The position numbers and the translations under genes are program-made. The notes under the pieces were generated by a model, which worked only from the letters and a program-made list of their open reading frames with translations, did not search any database and had not been told where the DNA came from. 27,937 bases of DNA from Ophiosphaerella korrae (Eukaryota; Ascomycota; Dothideomycetes; Pleosporales; Phaeosphaeriaceae). The DNA is taken from positions 1 through 27,937 of the forward strand of contig JALNQF010000470.1 in the NCBI GenBank assembly GCA_028456385.1, read 5' to 3'. Each line of letters opens with the position of its first letter. Within the stretch, counting starts at the first letter, position 1. Below are positions 10,950-21,030 of the stretch, piece after piece.

Positions 10950-11800
10950 ATCTTAATTACTAGTGTATATCTTTAAGTCTATTAGCGAAGTTTTCTCTAT
11001 TTAGAGACTAAGATATCTCTAGTCTTAGTATTCTATATATACTAGGGTTAAATCTATAGTTTATAAAGAAGGGTAATACTTCTATTATCTTGTTTTTTAC
11101 GCTATTGTACGCTAACTATACTATAGGTAGTAACTATACCTAATTATTCTAGTTATAGTTAAGATAGTATCTTAGGTACTATTCTACTATCTAGTTTATT
11201 CTTTCTAATTGTCTATCTATTTGTAGGTAATATATAGTAGATATTACGTATTTAATTCTTAATTATACTATTATCGTTCTCTATAGTTTTAATATAAATC
11301 TTATATCTCTATCTATAATAATCTTATCTAGTAGTCTATATTAGCTAATTACAGTTCCTAGGACCTAGTATATAGTAACTTCTATTCTACTTTTTTTTTA
11401 TATAGTCTAAAGTATAAGTACATTATAAGTTTATCTACTATTGTTAAGATTCTATTATACTTAACTTCTAATATTAGGTCTTTTAACTTAAGTAGTTTTA
11501 TAATAAAATCTATTGTAATAACTCTTTATAGTTATTCTAGTACTTCTACTAGTTATAACTTCTTATATAGTACGTATCTACTATACTTATTTCTCTAGTA
11601 TTCTATATAATCTTATAGTACTTTTGTTACTAGTTGTCTTGCTCTTAGAATATAATAATCTCTTAGTAGTCTATCTAGTGTTTTGTTAATTTCTTAATAT
11701 CTATATACTAGTAGTTTATAGAACTATCGTATAAATTCTCTTTATATTTTTCCTAGAATATACGTTCTTCTATAGGCTTTTGCGAGACTTTCTTAGATCT
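10950..11800 (-). pseudogene. Gypsy-2 integrase
   Basis: The HHCC zinc-binding region is read at about 11720-11590: LLVYRYQEINKTLDR-like sequence, then DYYILRARQLVTKVL and DYIEY, with His and Cys turned to Tyr. The catalytic core begins VITIDFIIKLLKLKD, with the first Asp kept near 11508, then NRILTIVDKLIMY. The DxxS-type segment with IIIDRDI is near 11330. Integrase inserts the cDNA and makes the 5-bp duplication seen at the element borders. Confidence 0.85.
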
Positions 11801-11949
11801 TAAGTTTTTCTATTTCTTTAGGGGCTTTTCTTGTTTTTTCTTAAATCTATTTATCTAGCTTGCTACTCTTTCTTTTAAGTGTTACGGCTATTTTAGGTGT
11901 ATTTAGGACTAAATATCCTTCTTCGTTTTTAACTAGAACTATACTAGTA

Positions 11950-12400
11950 GCGCTTACTTCTTTCTATAAGTCTAGTCTTCTACTAAAGGCGTCTATAAAT
12001 TAGTTATCTTTCCCTTTTATATATATAATTTCTATATTAAATATTAATAAGAATTCCTACTATCTTGTATATTATTATATTAGTTCTTTGTTTAGTATAA
12101 ATCCTATAAGATTCCTATAGTCTATATAGACCTTTGTTTAGTATTTTACTCCTTATAGGTATACTCTCTATTATTTAAATACTTTATAGATTGCTAGTAT
12201 CTCTTTATTATAAATTAGATAGTTAAGCTCTACTAGCTTTATTTTCTTAGAGAAGTATTTAACTAAATATTCTTTTTTAGTCTTTAGGTCTTCTTGTATT
12301 AGTGCTATTCTGTAGACTAAATTAGATGCGTCTGTTTTTACTATTACTAGTAGGTCTAGGTTATATATTCTAATAACTAGGTTTTCTATAAACTTCTTTT
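11950..12400 (-). pseudogene. Gypsy-2 RNase H domain
   Basis: VKTDASNLVYRIALIQED (from about 12342) keeps the first catalytic Asp in TDAS, unlike Gypsy-1 where it is Asn. It is followed by KKEYLVKYFSKKIK, NYLIYNKEILAIYKVFK and IEIIYIKGKDN near 12010. The order matches the RT-RNaseH_2 arrangement of fungal chromoviruses. Confidence 0.85.
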
Positions 12401-13500
12401 TAATCTTCTTAAATACTTTATTATATTCCTTTATCTATTTAAATAGTATATCCTTTTTTATAAGCCTTGTTATTAGTTCTATATCTTTAGACTATCTTAC
12501 TATTAACTTTTTGTAAAAGTTAGCTAGGCTATAAAATTGTTGTACTTCCTTTAGGTTCTTAGGTATTAGCTATTCGTTAATTAATCTAATTTTTTCTAGA
12601 TTAATCTTGATTTTTCCTAGTTCGATAATAAATCTAAGGAAGTCTGTTTCCTTTATATAGAATTTACATTTTCTTATTTTAAGGAATAGTTTACTTTCTA
12701 CTAGTTTTTCTAGTACTTTATGTATATACTATACGTGTTCTTCTTCTATTTCTAAGAATATAAGGATATTATCTAGGTATACAAATATAAATATATCTAA
12801 GTACTCTCTTAGTACTATATTTATTCTTTCTTAGAAGGCTGCTAGTGCGTTTGTTAAGCTAAAGGGTATAACTAGGTATTTATATAGTTTATATTGTATT
12901 CTAAATACTATTTTCTATTTATCGCCTTTCTTAATTCTAATCTAGTAGTAAGCGTTCTAGATATCTAGTTTTGTAAAGATTCTTACTTTCTATAGCCTAT
13001 CTTATATTATATCTATTTATAGTAAGGAGTATTAGTTCTTATTTATAATTGCGTTAGTTTTTCTAAAGTCTACGTAAAGTCTTTTATTACTTATTCTTTT
13101 TTTGTTTACGAATATAAGTCTATATACTACTAAGGACTTAGATTCTTATATCTATCTTTTCTTTAGTGCGTTTTTAATAAACGTTTATTCTATCTTAGAT
13201 TCTTCTTCTATTTTTCTATAAACTAGGCTCTATCCTACGTCTTTATCTTCCTTTAGATTTATTACTAAATCCTATAGTTAATATTTTAGAAGGTAATCTT
13301 TAGGTTCTATAAGCTATTTTTCCTATTTCTTATATTCTTCTAGGAATTCTCCTTTATATATAACTATGTTAGCTTTTAATATTTCTTTTTTAGGGTAGCT
13401 AATTCTACCTATTCTCTAATTAATTCTTAGGTTAGTTATCTATAACTATAGTATTCCTAGTATTATATCTTGTTTATTATTAATTGTTGTTATATCTATA
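12400..13500 (-). pseudogene. Gypsy-2 reverse transcriptase domain
   Basis: The palm reads PFSLTNALAAF (family PFGLTNAPAAF) and EYLDIFIFVYLDNILIF. The catalytic YLDD box is YLDN at 12768-12779, through GAT to AAT. Downstream comes KCKFYIKETDFLRFII (about 12680-12620), the RT thumb typical of Ty3/Gypsy. The domain would copy element RNA to DNA. Loss of the second Asp of YLDD alone would inactivate it, besides the stops. Confidence 0.9.
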
Positions 13501-14869
13501 ACTATATTCTTAATTGTTATCTCTTCTAGTTCTAGCGTAGAGGGTGTTGTCTTAAACCTTATAGGTTCCTAGAATAGTTTTCCTTTAATCGTGCTTAGTT
13601 GTTAAGGGTACTTCTTTATAGTATAGGTTATTCCTTAGCCTTCTACAAAGTTCTTTAATATAAAGTTCCTTGTAGCTCTACTATTAATTATTAATTATAC
13701 TTTCCTTCTTTAATAAGTACCTATCTTTGTAATATATAGGCCTCTTATACTTTCTAGCCTTTTTTACTTTAGTATTTTTGTAAATTATCTATCTTTCTAA
13801 AGCTATAGCTCTATTTTAAGTTTATATTCTTTATATTTTAGATATTTATTATACTTGTATTTGTACTATAGTCTTCCTTAGACGTATTTCTTAGGTAGTT
13901 TTAGTCTAGGCCTTATTACTACGTAACCTTCTTCTAGTATTATTTCCTATCCTTAGATATCTTCTACTAGAATTACTCTTATATAGTTATAGCCTCTTTT
14001 TCTTATAAGCTATACTTTATTATTTACTTTAGGGTTTCTATATATTATATAATTCTTTTCTAGGTATAATATCTATAATACTTTAAAATAGGCTAGATAT
14101 TTTAGGTTTATTATTTTATTATCCCTTTCCTAGTAACTATCTATTCTAGGTCTTATGTTTATTAAGATATAGTATACTATTAGTACTTGTAGTATATAGG
14201 CTTTGTTAATCTATCGCGTTTTTCTTACAAGGAACTACTATTCTCTTTATATAGGTATTCTTCCTACTATAACTATATATTACTTTATTTATTCTTAAAA
14301 TAGTATAAACTTTATTTCTTTAGGATTACGTTCTTTCTAGTCTTTATACACTTCCTCTATACTTATAACTAGTAAGTATTTCTAAACAAATTTCTATTCT
14401 TTGTTTTATTCTTCTATATCTATTATTATATAGCTATTATAGCTATATATATCTAGCTAGGCGTATTCTATACCTTTTATACTTTTCTATCTTTTACTTT
14501 CTTGTAGTCCTTTAGAGGAAGCTATAGTAGTCTCTTTATCTAGTACTAGTCTTTTAGCCTAGATTAATAGGGTCTAGGGCTCTTCCCTTTCTAAGTCTTC
14601 TATTAGTAGGTCTATTATATACGCTATTTCTTCTAGCTATACTTTTATTCTTTCTTTTATTACTACTACTCTATTTCTTTATTATAAGAAGTATCTTACT
14701 CTTTATTTACTAGAAAGATATATATAGTAGTTGTCTTTGTAATAAAAGGTCTAATAGAGTATTACGTGTTATATTTCTTTACTCCTAGCTACCTTTTCTT
14801 AAGGTTTAGCCTATGCTTATAGTGTTTCTTTCTTTTTCTCTATTATCTTTAACTAAGTTTCCTTATCTT

Positions 14870-15947
14870 TTTTATAGTCTTTACTTTTATAGTCTTTTAT
14901 ATAGTATCCTAGTTTCCTATATTTATAATATACTATATCTTTTTTCTTCTTTAATTAGTAGTCTTTTACGTAGTAGCCTTTCTTACTATAGTTAAAACAC
15001 GTAAAGTCTTTATTCTTCCTTTTCCTTCTATTCTTGTTTACGTTAAGGATTATAGGGTCTCTAGTGTCCTAGTTTCTAGTTTAGCTACTATACTTGTTCT
15101 TTTTCTATTCTTAAAGGTTGTTGTTAATTTAGATTACTTATTATTTTAGGGCTTCTAGTATCCTAGGTTTCTCTATATGTATTATTTCGTATCGAATTTT
15201 TGCGTTTAGTCCTTGTTTAAATCGTAATATAAGGGCTAATTTGTTCTATTCTATGTTTTAGCTTAGTTATTTAAATTATAATACGTATTCTAAGATACTC
15301 TTGTTTTGTATAAGCTTTTTAAGTTTTTCTTTAGCTTATTAGGTAATATTTGTATCTCTAAATACTACTCTTATTCGTTTAGTAAAGTATTTATAACTTC
15401 TAAAAATAGCTCTAGTTTTATCTTTTTAGGTTATTAGAGAATACGTCGTGTAGTCTATCTAGTAGGGCTTGTACTATCTTATTACGTCCTCTTCGAGGTG
15501 TAGTCTAATATATATTACCTTCTTTTCTTCTATATTAAAGTATAGTACTTATACGTCTATCTAGAGTTATACTAACACTATAAAGGGTCTTAATTTTTCC
15601 TTTGTTCTATTAAACTTTTTAAGAACAGGTATCTTAGGTAGTTTCTTTATTGTACTTATTTCTAGTTGTTAGGTAATTAGCTCTATCTAGTTCTAGCCTT
15701 TAATAATAGCTTTAATTTATACTTTGTTCTATTTTAAGTAGTCTTGTAGTTCCTTATTCTACGTTTCTAGTACTTTAATTACTATCTTTATATCTTCTTT
15801 ATTATTAATTAGTTTGTTTATATAGTCCTTAATTATTTCCTATATAGTACTATCTAACTTATAACTACTCCTAGAGGCTTTACTTATTAAACTTTCTACT
15901 ATTGTATTAGCTAGACTATACGCTACTTACGCTTTGCTTCTCGTAAT
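14870..15947 (-). pseudogene. Gypsy-2 gag with two zinc knuckles
   Basis: The N-terminal part (15947-15600) is helical and acidic. The capsid-like part follows at about 15590-15250 (KFNRTKEKLRPFIV, IEEKKVIYIRLHLEEDVI, YKYFTKRIRVVFRDTNIT, LALILRFKQGLN). The first zinc knuckle at 14958-15005 reads FTCFNYSKKGYYVKDY and keeps one Cys; the second at about 14881-14938 reads VYYKYRKLGYYIKDY. Both are C-x2-C-x4-H-x4-C motifs with Cys and His mutated to Tyr. The role in the family is RNA packaging and capsid assembly. Confidence 0.85.
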
Positions 15948-15963
15948 AACTAAATTAGTAAGG

Positions 15964-16396
15964 TGTTACGGGCTTACTAGGGTTAACTTCCTAATAGCCT
16001 AGATAGGTATTAGTAGATTGTAAGGTAATAACAAAAGCTCGTATTGTAATCTACAATAGGCTATAAACAATAGAAGATGTTTTTATAACTATCTTTATAT
16101 TATTACTTATAGTTAATAATTAAATTACTAATACTATCTTAATAATGCGCATCGCTACTAACTTTATACTTATCCTAATCTGTTAATCTATTACTACTAA
16201 GAATAATAGATTATAGATTACCTTAATTTGTAATCTATTAACGCTAAGAGTCTACAGATTATAGATTACCTCTTAGGTGTCCTAATTATATATAGTTTCC
16301 TAATCAAGTTCGTATTCTTTGTATTTGTAAGAACTTAATCCTTTAGTCGTAGGGCTAATTGGTTCTATCTATATTTCTCTTGTTACTATCGTAACA
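15964..16396 (-). repeat. Gypsy-2 5' LTR
   Basis: 433 bp, TGTTACGGGC..CGTAACA, with intact TG..CA ends. It differs from the other LTR almost only by C/T and G/A changes; the clear exception is T at 16164 against A at 9564. It would hold the element promoter, directing transcription leftward. The matching inverted repeat at about 16205-16239 is less perfect here because of TTG for CTA-type changes. Confidence 0.95.
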
Positions 16397-16434
16397 CGTT
16401 TACTCTAGAGCGTTTACTCTAGAGCGTTTACTAC
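16397..16434. repeat. 14-bp tandem array, right part, and target-site copy
   Basis: CGTTTACTCTAGAG is present twice in tandem (16397-16410, 16411-16424), then CGTTTACTAC. The first five bases (16397-16401) are the second target-site copy of Gypsy-2. Joined to 9344-9363 they form a four-unit array with a 14-bp period that predates the insertion. Confidence 0.85.
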
Positions 16435-16859
16435 TAAATAGTTATATATTCTACTACACTATATTACCTAGCCTAATTATATGTAATACAATAGCTTACC
16501 TACTACTTAGTATTATAATAATAACCTATTTAACTATAAAATATAAGCTATTATAGTATATTAAGCGTATATATTTAATATATTGTTTAGAAGTTTTTAA
16601 TTCTAAAGAAGATATTAGAGATAATAATATATAAGAAAGAAACTACTTAGATAATAATATACAAGAGTAAGAGAATAGTAGCTATAATAGAACTAATATA
16701 CATTTAAAATAGAGACGTATAAAAAAAGAGAGTTTAATAAAATAATTTAATAAAAGAGTAAAAAACTACTTAGAAGTAAGATTTATATAAATAGTTGCAA
16801 ATACTTAAGATTTAGCTTAAGTAGAAATAAACAAAATAACTATTAATAGTAATAGGTAA
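16435..16859. other. AT-rich stretch, mostly unassigned
   Basis: The sequence right of the array becomes increasingly A-rich on the plus strand (ATAATAATATATAAGAAAG-type). It could be the upstream part of the plus-strand frame that follows, or the severed left flank of Gypsy-1. No motif was recognised. Confidence 0.35.
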
Positions 16860-17860
16860 AAGTACTAGAGCTTTACTATATAAAAGATGCGTAGTATAGG
16901 GCTTAAAGTAGTTAGGATAATAATTACAAAGGCTATAGCAATTAGTTTATCTAACTACTTATAAGAGTAGTAATTAATATTATAGTTATAGAGAGCTTAG
17001 TATTAGAAGAGAAAACAAATTACTATAGATAGATTCTAGAAGTTAAGAGCTTTTACTAATAAATTAGATCTAGAGTTAATCTTTACTACTCTAATACCTA
17101 AGTTAGACACGTAGTTAGTCTTAACTTAGTTAATAGTAGGGAGTAAATTAGCTATAGCCTTAATAGCTTATAAAACAAATAGCTTTTATAAATTATTTAT
17201 AGTAGTATAATAAAGTTAAGTAGTAAGAAGCTTAGGAGATATAAAGTATAAGTAGATTATAGCTATACTCTTAGTAGAATATAATTTACTTAAAATATTA
17301 ACCTAGAAGTATACTATTTATACTAGTAGTTATAGTTGTATCTTTACTATAGTAGTAAAAGAGAACTTATTCTAAGTTATCTATAGCTAGGATATAACCC
17401 TCTAAGATAATTAGAAAGATTTACCTAATTAGAAATAGTTTAGCTAGTACTTAGAATACGTAAAGCAATAGTATATATTAAAGAATAAATTTAGTATAGG
17501 TGTATTTATATTATTACTAAAGGGAATAGTTTTAAATACTTAGATTAAGAGGTTTCTACTAATAGGGTAATTTTCTAAGTAGATTAATATAGTTATATTA
17601 TATTTCTTAGGAATCTAAAACTTAGTTAATATTATTAAACCTACCTACATCGCCTATATAAAAGAAGAAGCCCTACTACTACTACTTCTACTAGAAGATT
17701 TACAAGAGAAAGAGTTAGATAGCTTTAATATTAAGACTATATTATTAATATAAGATCTAGTATAGTAACCTATATATAAACTAGATAGTGTAGATATTAG
17801 TATAAGTACTTAATTATAGTTTAATTTAATATTAAAATCTCTCTATACCTTTATATATAT
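16860..17860 (+). pseudogene. RIP-degraded plus-strand frame, unknown family
   Basis: I do not recognise this gene. One plus-strand frame is readable, with stops almost only at TAA/TAG. Segments include KVVRIIITKAIAISLSNYL, KLRAFTNKLDLELIFTTLI, GSKLAIALIAYKTNSFYKLF, LVEYNLLKIL, KNKFSIGVFILLLKGIVLN and IKEEALLLLLLLEDLQEKEL. The last part was probably Pro-rich before C-to-T change (CCN to CTN) and ends acidic. It has no RT, integrase, transposase or knuckle motif. It lies between the Gypsy-2 insertion site and the composite repeats at 18.2 kb. It could be a gag or accessory gene of a decayed element, or a decayed host gene. Confidence 0.45.
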
Positions 17861-18174
17861 AATACTTAGAGTTAGAGGTAGTTATTTAAGAGTACGTAGA
17901 GGGTAGGATTTTAGCACTTTTTTAAAAATATACTAATCTCTTATCTTCTTTAGGTATATATAGTTATTATTATTATAAACTATATTTCTTTATATATTTT
18001 GTTCTTTCTTATATTACTATTACTTAATATTAGGTATTTTACCTTATATTTATTTATATTATACTAAAAGTAAGAAGAATAAAGATATATAGAGCTTAAT
18101 AGAGTATAGTAATATCTTTAAGTTTATAGTATTATTAAATTTATTTCGTCTATATTAGAGGTTAGAAATCGTTT
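17861..18174. other. TA-rich spacer, nothing recognised
   Basis: No coherent frame, repeat or motif is visible apart from short T-runs (TAGCACTTTTTTAAAAATAT near 17913). Confidence 0.4.
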
Positions 18175-18412
18175 AATATATAGTTGTCCTTATACCTAGT
18201 AATATTAAAGGATAGTATTAAGGTATAGTCCTTATACTTAGCAATATTAAAGGATAATATTAAAGTATAGTACTACTATTACTATTAAACTTTACAACGC
18301 TATATCGCGACAATAAGAAGAGATATTAGAAATTAAATTAAAGATTTAGAATTATAGTATCTTACTATATAAGATAAAGTATTAGTATTATTTTATTATA
18401 GCTTGTACAAGT
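18175..18412. repeat. Composite repeat unit 1
   Basis: Two 42-bp-type units (AGTAATATTAAAGGATARTA, then AAGGTATAGTCCTTATAC) lead into ACTACTATTACTATTAAACT. A conserved block follows from CAACGCTATATCGCGACAAT to GCTTGTACAAGTAC. The whole arrangement recurs at 18413-18775. The block from ACAACG to the end also resembles the second half of the 170-bp repeats at 4991 and 5196, so these are diverged members of one family. An LTR/leader or gag start is possible, since the block reads RQQEEILEIKLKI in one plus frame. Confidence 0.7.
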
Positions 18413-18775
18413 ACAACAATATTAAAAGTTAATATTAAGGTATAGTTCTTATATCTAGTAATATTAAAAGATAATATTAAGGTATAGTCTTTATATCTAG
18501 TAATATTAAAAGATAATATTAAGGTATAGTCTTTATATCTAGTAATATTAAAAGATAATATTAAAGGATAATATTAAGGTATAGTTCTTGTACCTAGTAA
18601 TATTAAAGGATAATATTAAGGTATAGTACTACTATTACTATTAAACTTCTTAACGCTATATTGCGACAACAAGAAGAGATATTAGAAATTAAATTAAAGA
18701 TTTAGAATCGTAGTATCTTACTATACAAGATAGAGTATTAGTATTATTTTATTAAGGCTTATACAAGTAAGATAA
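18413..18775. repeat. Composite repeat unit 2 with expanded 42-bp array
   Basis: The 42-bp unit TAATATTAAAAGATAATATT plus AAGGTATAGTCTTTATATCTAG starts at 18459, 18501 and 18543. The next start, at 18598, is 55 bases on because of a 13-bp internal duplication (GATAATATTAAAG). The array is followed by the same ACTACTATTACTATTAAACT and CGACAA block as in unit 1, ending TACAAGTAAG. Unit 2 is longer only by array expansion. Confidence 0.8.
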
Positions 18776-18839
18776 TATCGAAGGATATTATAGACTATGT
18801 TAGTAGTAATACGCTAGGTATATTGTTAAATCTAATATA

Positions 18840-18881
18840 TATAGGTTATAGGTTATAGGTTATAGGTTATAGGTTATAGGT
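18840..18881. repeat. Heptamer tandem array (TTATAGG)n
   Basis: About six uninterrupted copies of GGTTATA/TTATAGG, ending GGTTTAACC. It is not the usual fungal TTAGGG telomere repeat. It is perfect while its surroundings are heavily mutated; the unit contains no CpA or TpG and so would be immune to RIP. Confidence 0.85.
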
Positions 18882-19217
18882 TTAACCTCTCCCTCTATTA
18901 TACTCTCCTTTCCCTATTACTAAGTTATTTAATTAACCTTCTATATTATATTTTCTTAACTATAACTAGCTATATTCTCTAAATATATCCTTCTATTTAA
19001 TCTTTACTATTATATAGATATTACCTTTATTAATTTATATATTATTCTTATTCTTAGTATATATAATTTTATAATTTAAAATATATTCTATATATATTAC
19101 TCTATAAAAGCTTTTAAAATTAAACTATATAGTATTTTTTTTATTCTATATTATACTAATTTATATTAATTATATATCTACCTTTATATTAATAATATAT
19201 ATATATATATATATTTC
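18882..19217. other. Pyrimidine- and TA-rich spacer with AT microsatellite
   Basis: No gene is seen. There is a TA dinucleotide run near 19193-19215 and CT/TA-rich sequence before it. Confidence 0.6.
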
Positions 19218-19229
19218 TATAGTAAAATA

Positions 19230-19290
19230 GTATAATAGACTTATTTCTATAATAGTAACTATATAAGAGATATATTTCTCTAATAGTAAC
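19230..19290. repeat. TIR-like ends (two leftward copies)
   Basis: TTATTTCTATAATAGTAAC ending at 19258 and, after TATATAAGAG, ATATTTCTCTAATAGTAAC ending at about 19290 are two copies of the TIR found elsewhere as GTTACTATTATARAAATACTAC. The first is followed by TA. They look like right ends of elements stacked at one site. Confidence 0.55.
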
Positions 19291-19484
19291 CTATTACTAT
19301 TATAGAAATACTACTTATATAACCCCTTTAGTATACTATTACTTAGCTACTTTTACTAATAACTTTACTTAACTTTATTTCTTATATATAACTTTATATA
19401 ACTTTACTTAATTCTCTTTATTATATACTAGCTAGAGTAATCCCTAATACTCTATACTAATCTCTATACCTATTATAATCTTTT

Positions 19485-19539
19485 AATCTCTCTAAATCTC
19501 TCTAACTCTCTTTAAATCTCTTTAAATCTCTCTAAATCC
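19485..19539. repeat. Decamer tandem repeat (TCTCTCTAAA)n
   Basis: About five imperfect copies of TCTCTCTAAA / TCTCTTTAAA, pyrimidine-rich on the plus strand. It is a simple repeat inside the 1.7-kb interval. Confidence 0.75.
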
Positions 19540-20460
19540 CCTATACTATACCTTTATATAAATACTATAATATACTAATCTTTATTAGCTATATACTTAC
19601 TTATTATACTATTATATTCTACTATAACTATTAGTATTTTATACCTTACCTTATATATAAGTTTACTCCTAACTTCTATAGCCTTAATATCTACTATATC
19701 TACTTTTATTATATCTTTCTAATAAACCTTCTTTTCTATCTTTATATTTTCTTACCTAAACAATTAACTTATATACTCTAGTGTATCCTAGATATATACT
19801 ATAATACTTAGCTTTATTAGAAATAGCCTAGTATCCTTACTTAAACTAAATATAAATTTCGCTAATGCCCTCTAGATATTAAAGTCTACTTCTTAATACC
19901 TTTTTATCTTAATATTAATTACTATTTTACTTATAGTATATATACTATAGATAAAGTCTTTAATAAGTAACCTTACTAGAGCTATAAACTCTTTACTAAT
20001 TCTATCTAGTTCTAAAGATATCTTATTAAGAAGGACTTTATCTACTTATCTATCTATACTAAGATTACTCTTACTTAGGTATAGAAGCGCGCTAAAATCT
20101 ACTCTATTACTACTTTCTTTAGATACTATATTATTTATCTATATAAACTTAATACTATAATTATAGAAGTTAAAAAAGTATACGTAGTAATTTACTAATA
20201 CTTTATAGAGTATTATCTTAAAGTATCTTATATAATCTAAACTCCTAACTTTATTAAACTCTATCTTTAACTTAGGAATAGAACTTACCTAAATAGATTA
20301 GCCTTACTATAAACTAGCTTAATAAATTACTTATAGCTCTAAGGTTATTATACGCTTACTAGCTAACTAGCTAAACCCTAGATATAAGTAAGATACTACT
20401 AAAGCTTTTTACTATAGCTATATTTATATATTAGTCTAGATTATATTAATATAATTATAT

Positions 20461-20745
20461 AGAAGAAAGAGGGTATCTAAATTAAAAGAAGTAGAGAGAA
20501 AAAGTAGAGGGGAGAAGCCCTATATAGAAAAATACTAGTACTAAAGCTAGAAGTAAAGCTAGAAGAGAAGTAAGAGAAAAGTAAGAAAGAAGTAAGAGAG
20601 AGGTAAGAGAGAGGTAAAAAAGAGGTAAGAGAAGTAAGAGACTTAAAATAAGTAAGAAACCTAAAATAAGTAAAAGACCTAAGATAAGTAAAAAACGTAA
20701 GAGACGTAAAAAAAGTAAGAGAAGTAAGAAAAGTATAGTATAATA
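20461..20745. repeat. Purine-rich tract with imperfect AAGTAAGAG repeats
   Basis: The plus strand is almost pure A/G for about 280 bases, built from imperfect AAGTAAGAG / AAAATAAGTAAGA units. It could be the RIP-mutated Lys/Arg/Glu-rich tail of a plus-strand protein or a polypurine minisatellite. I cannot choose between them. Confidence 0.65.
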
Positions 20746-20954
20746 GTTAATAAATATATTAAGTATAATTCTATAAATATATATTTATATACTATATAAT
20801 CTTAATACCTAATACTATTTCTAGTAAAGGCTTAATATTTCTATAATAGTATTTCTATAATATATATAACTAATAAATACTATGTTTCTATTATAGAAAT
20901 ATTACTTTATATAAATTAAAATCCTTGAATTTACTACCTATACCCTTATATAGC

Positions 20955-21030
20955 TATATTTCTATAATAGTAACTAGTTACTATTATATAAATACTACTC
21001 CTACTAGTTACTATTATATAAATACTACTA
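20955..21030. repeat. Head-to-head TIR junction with a duplicated TIR
   Basis: TATTTCTATAATAGTAAC, TA (20975-20976), GTTACTATTATATAAATACTACTCC forms an inverted pair. After CTAC, a second TA (21005-21006) is followed by GTTACTATTATATAAATACTACTATC. The second rightward TIR starts 30 bases after the first, so a short truncated end lies between two fuller ones. Confidence 0.7.

Larger units (their letters stand above)
10430..15947 (-). pseudogene. Gypsy-2 gag-pol region
   Basis: Coding from a gag start near 15947 (context ACGAGAAGCAAAGCG) to the end of the chromodomain region near 10430. Order on the minus strand: gag coiled-coil N-terminus, capsid, two zinc knuckles, protease region, RT, RNase H, integrase, chromodomain. 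I did not determine whether gag and pol were one frame or joined by a frameshift. Many RIP stops interrupt every domain; individual domains are listed separately. Confidence 0.85.
9364..16396 (-). mobile_element. Gypsy-2: full-length Ty3/Gypsy chromovirus, RIP-degraded
   Basis: A complete 7,033-bp element with two collinear 433-bp LTRs bounded by TGTTA..TAACA and flanked by the 5-bp target duplication CGTTT (9359-9363 and 16397-16401). Read on the minus strand, its order is 5' LTR, gag with two zinc knuckles, RT, RNase H, integrase, chromodomain, 3' LTR. That is the chromovirus branch of Ty3/Gypsy, whose chromodomain targets insertion to heterochromatin. All coding parts carry TAA/TAG stops from former Gln/Trp codons and G-to-A missense changes, so it is immobile by itself. 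It interrupted a 14-bp repeat array. Confidence 0.95.
19291..20974. mobile_element. TIR-bounded interval of 1.7 kb
   Basis: It begins TATTACTATTATAGAAATACTACTTATATA-like sequence and ends TATAGCTATATTTCTATAATAGTAAC-like sequence, the inverted equivalent, followed by TA. The inner TIR bases match to about 17-19 positions. A minus-strand frame is readable at about 20210-19600, with segments LSKSNLSIDR, DKVLLNKISLELDRISKEF, RALAKFIFSLSKDTRLFLI and KIEKKVYQKDIIKVDIVDIK. I do not recognise it. No DDE transposase motif could be secured on either strand, so it may be a non-autonomous or passenger-carrying copy. Boundaries rest on the repeated TIR alone. Confidence 0.5.

Noticed and set aside
14813..14995. 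60-codon plus-strand open frame
   Set aside because: It lies opposite the Gypsy-2 gag zinc-knuckle region. The minus-strand reading matches known motifs, and the Leu/Ser/Tyr-rich plus product is what antisense of RIP-mutated Lys/Glu codons gives.
18459..18630. CRISPR-like array
   Set aside because: The units are directly tandem without distinct spacers, and the context is a eukaryotic RIP-mutated repeat.
18840..18881. Telomere repeat
   Set aside because: The unit is TTATAGG, not TTAGGG, the array is short, and TE sequence continues on both sides.
19600..20210. Pogo/Fot1-type DDE transposase on the plus strand
   Set aside because: Some plus-strand segments looked suggestive, but the expected DE-containing motif is absent even allowing for RIP, and the minus strand reads more coherently.
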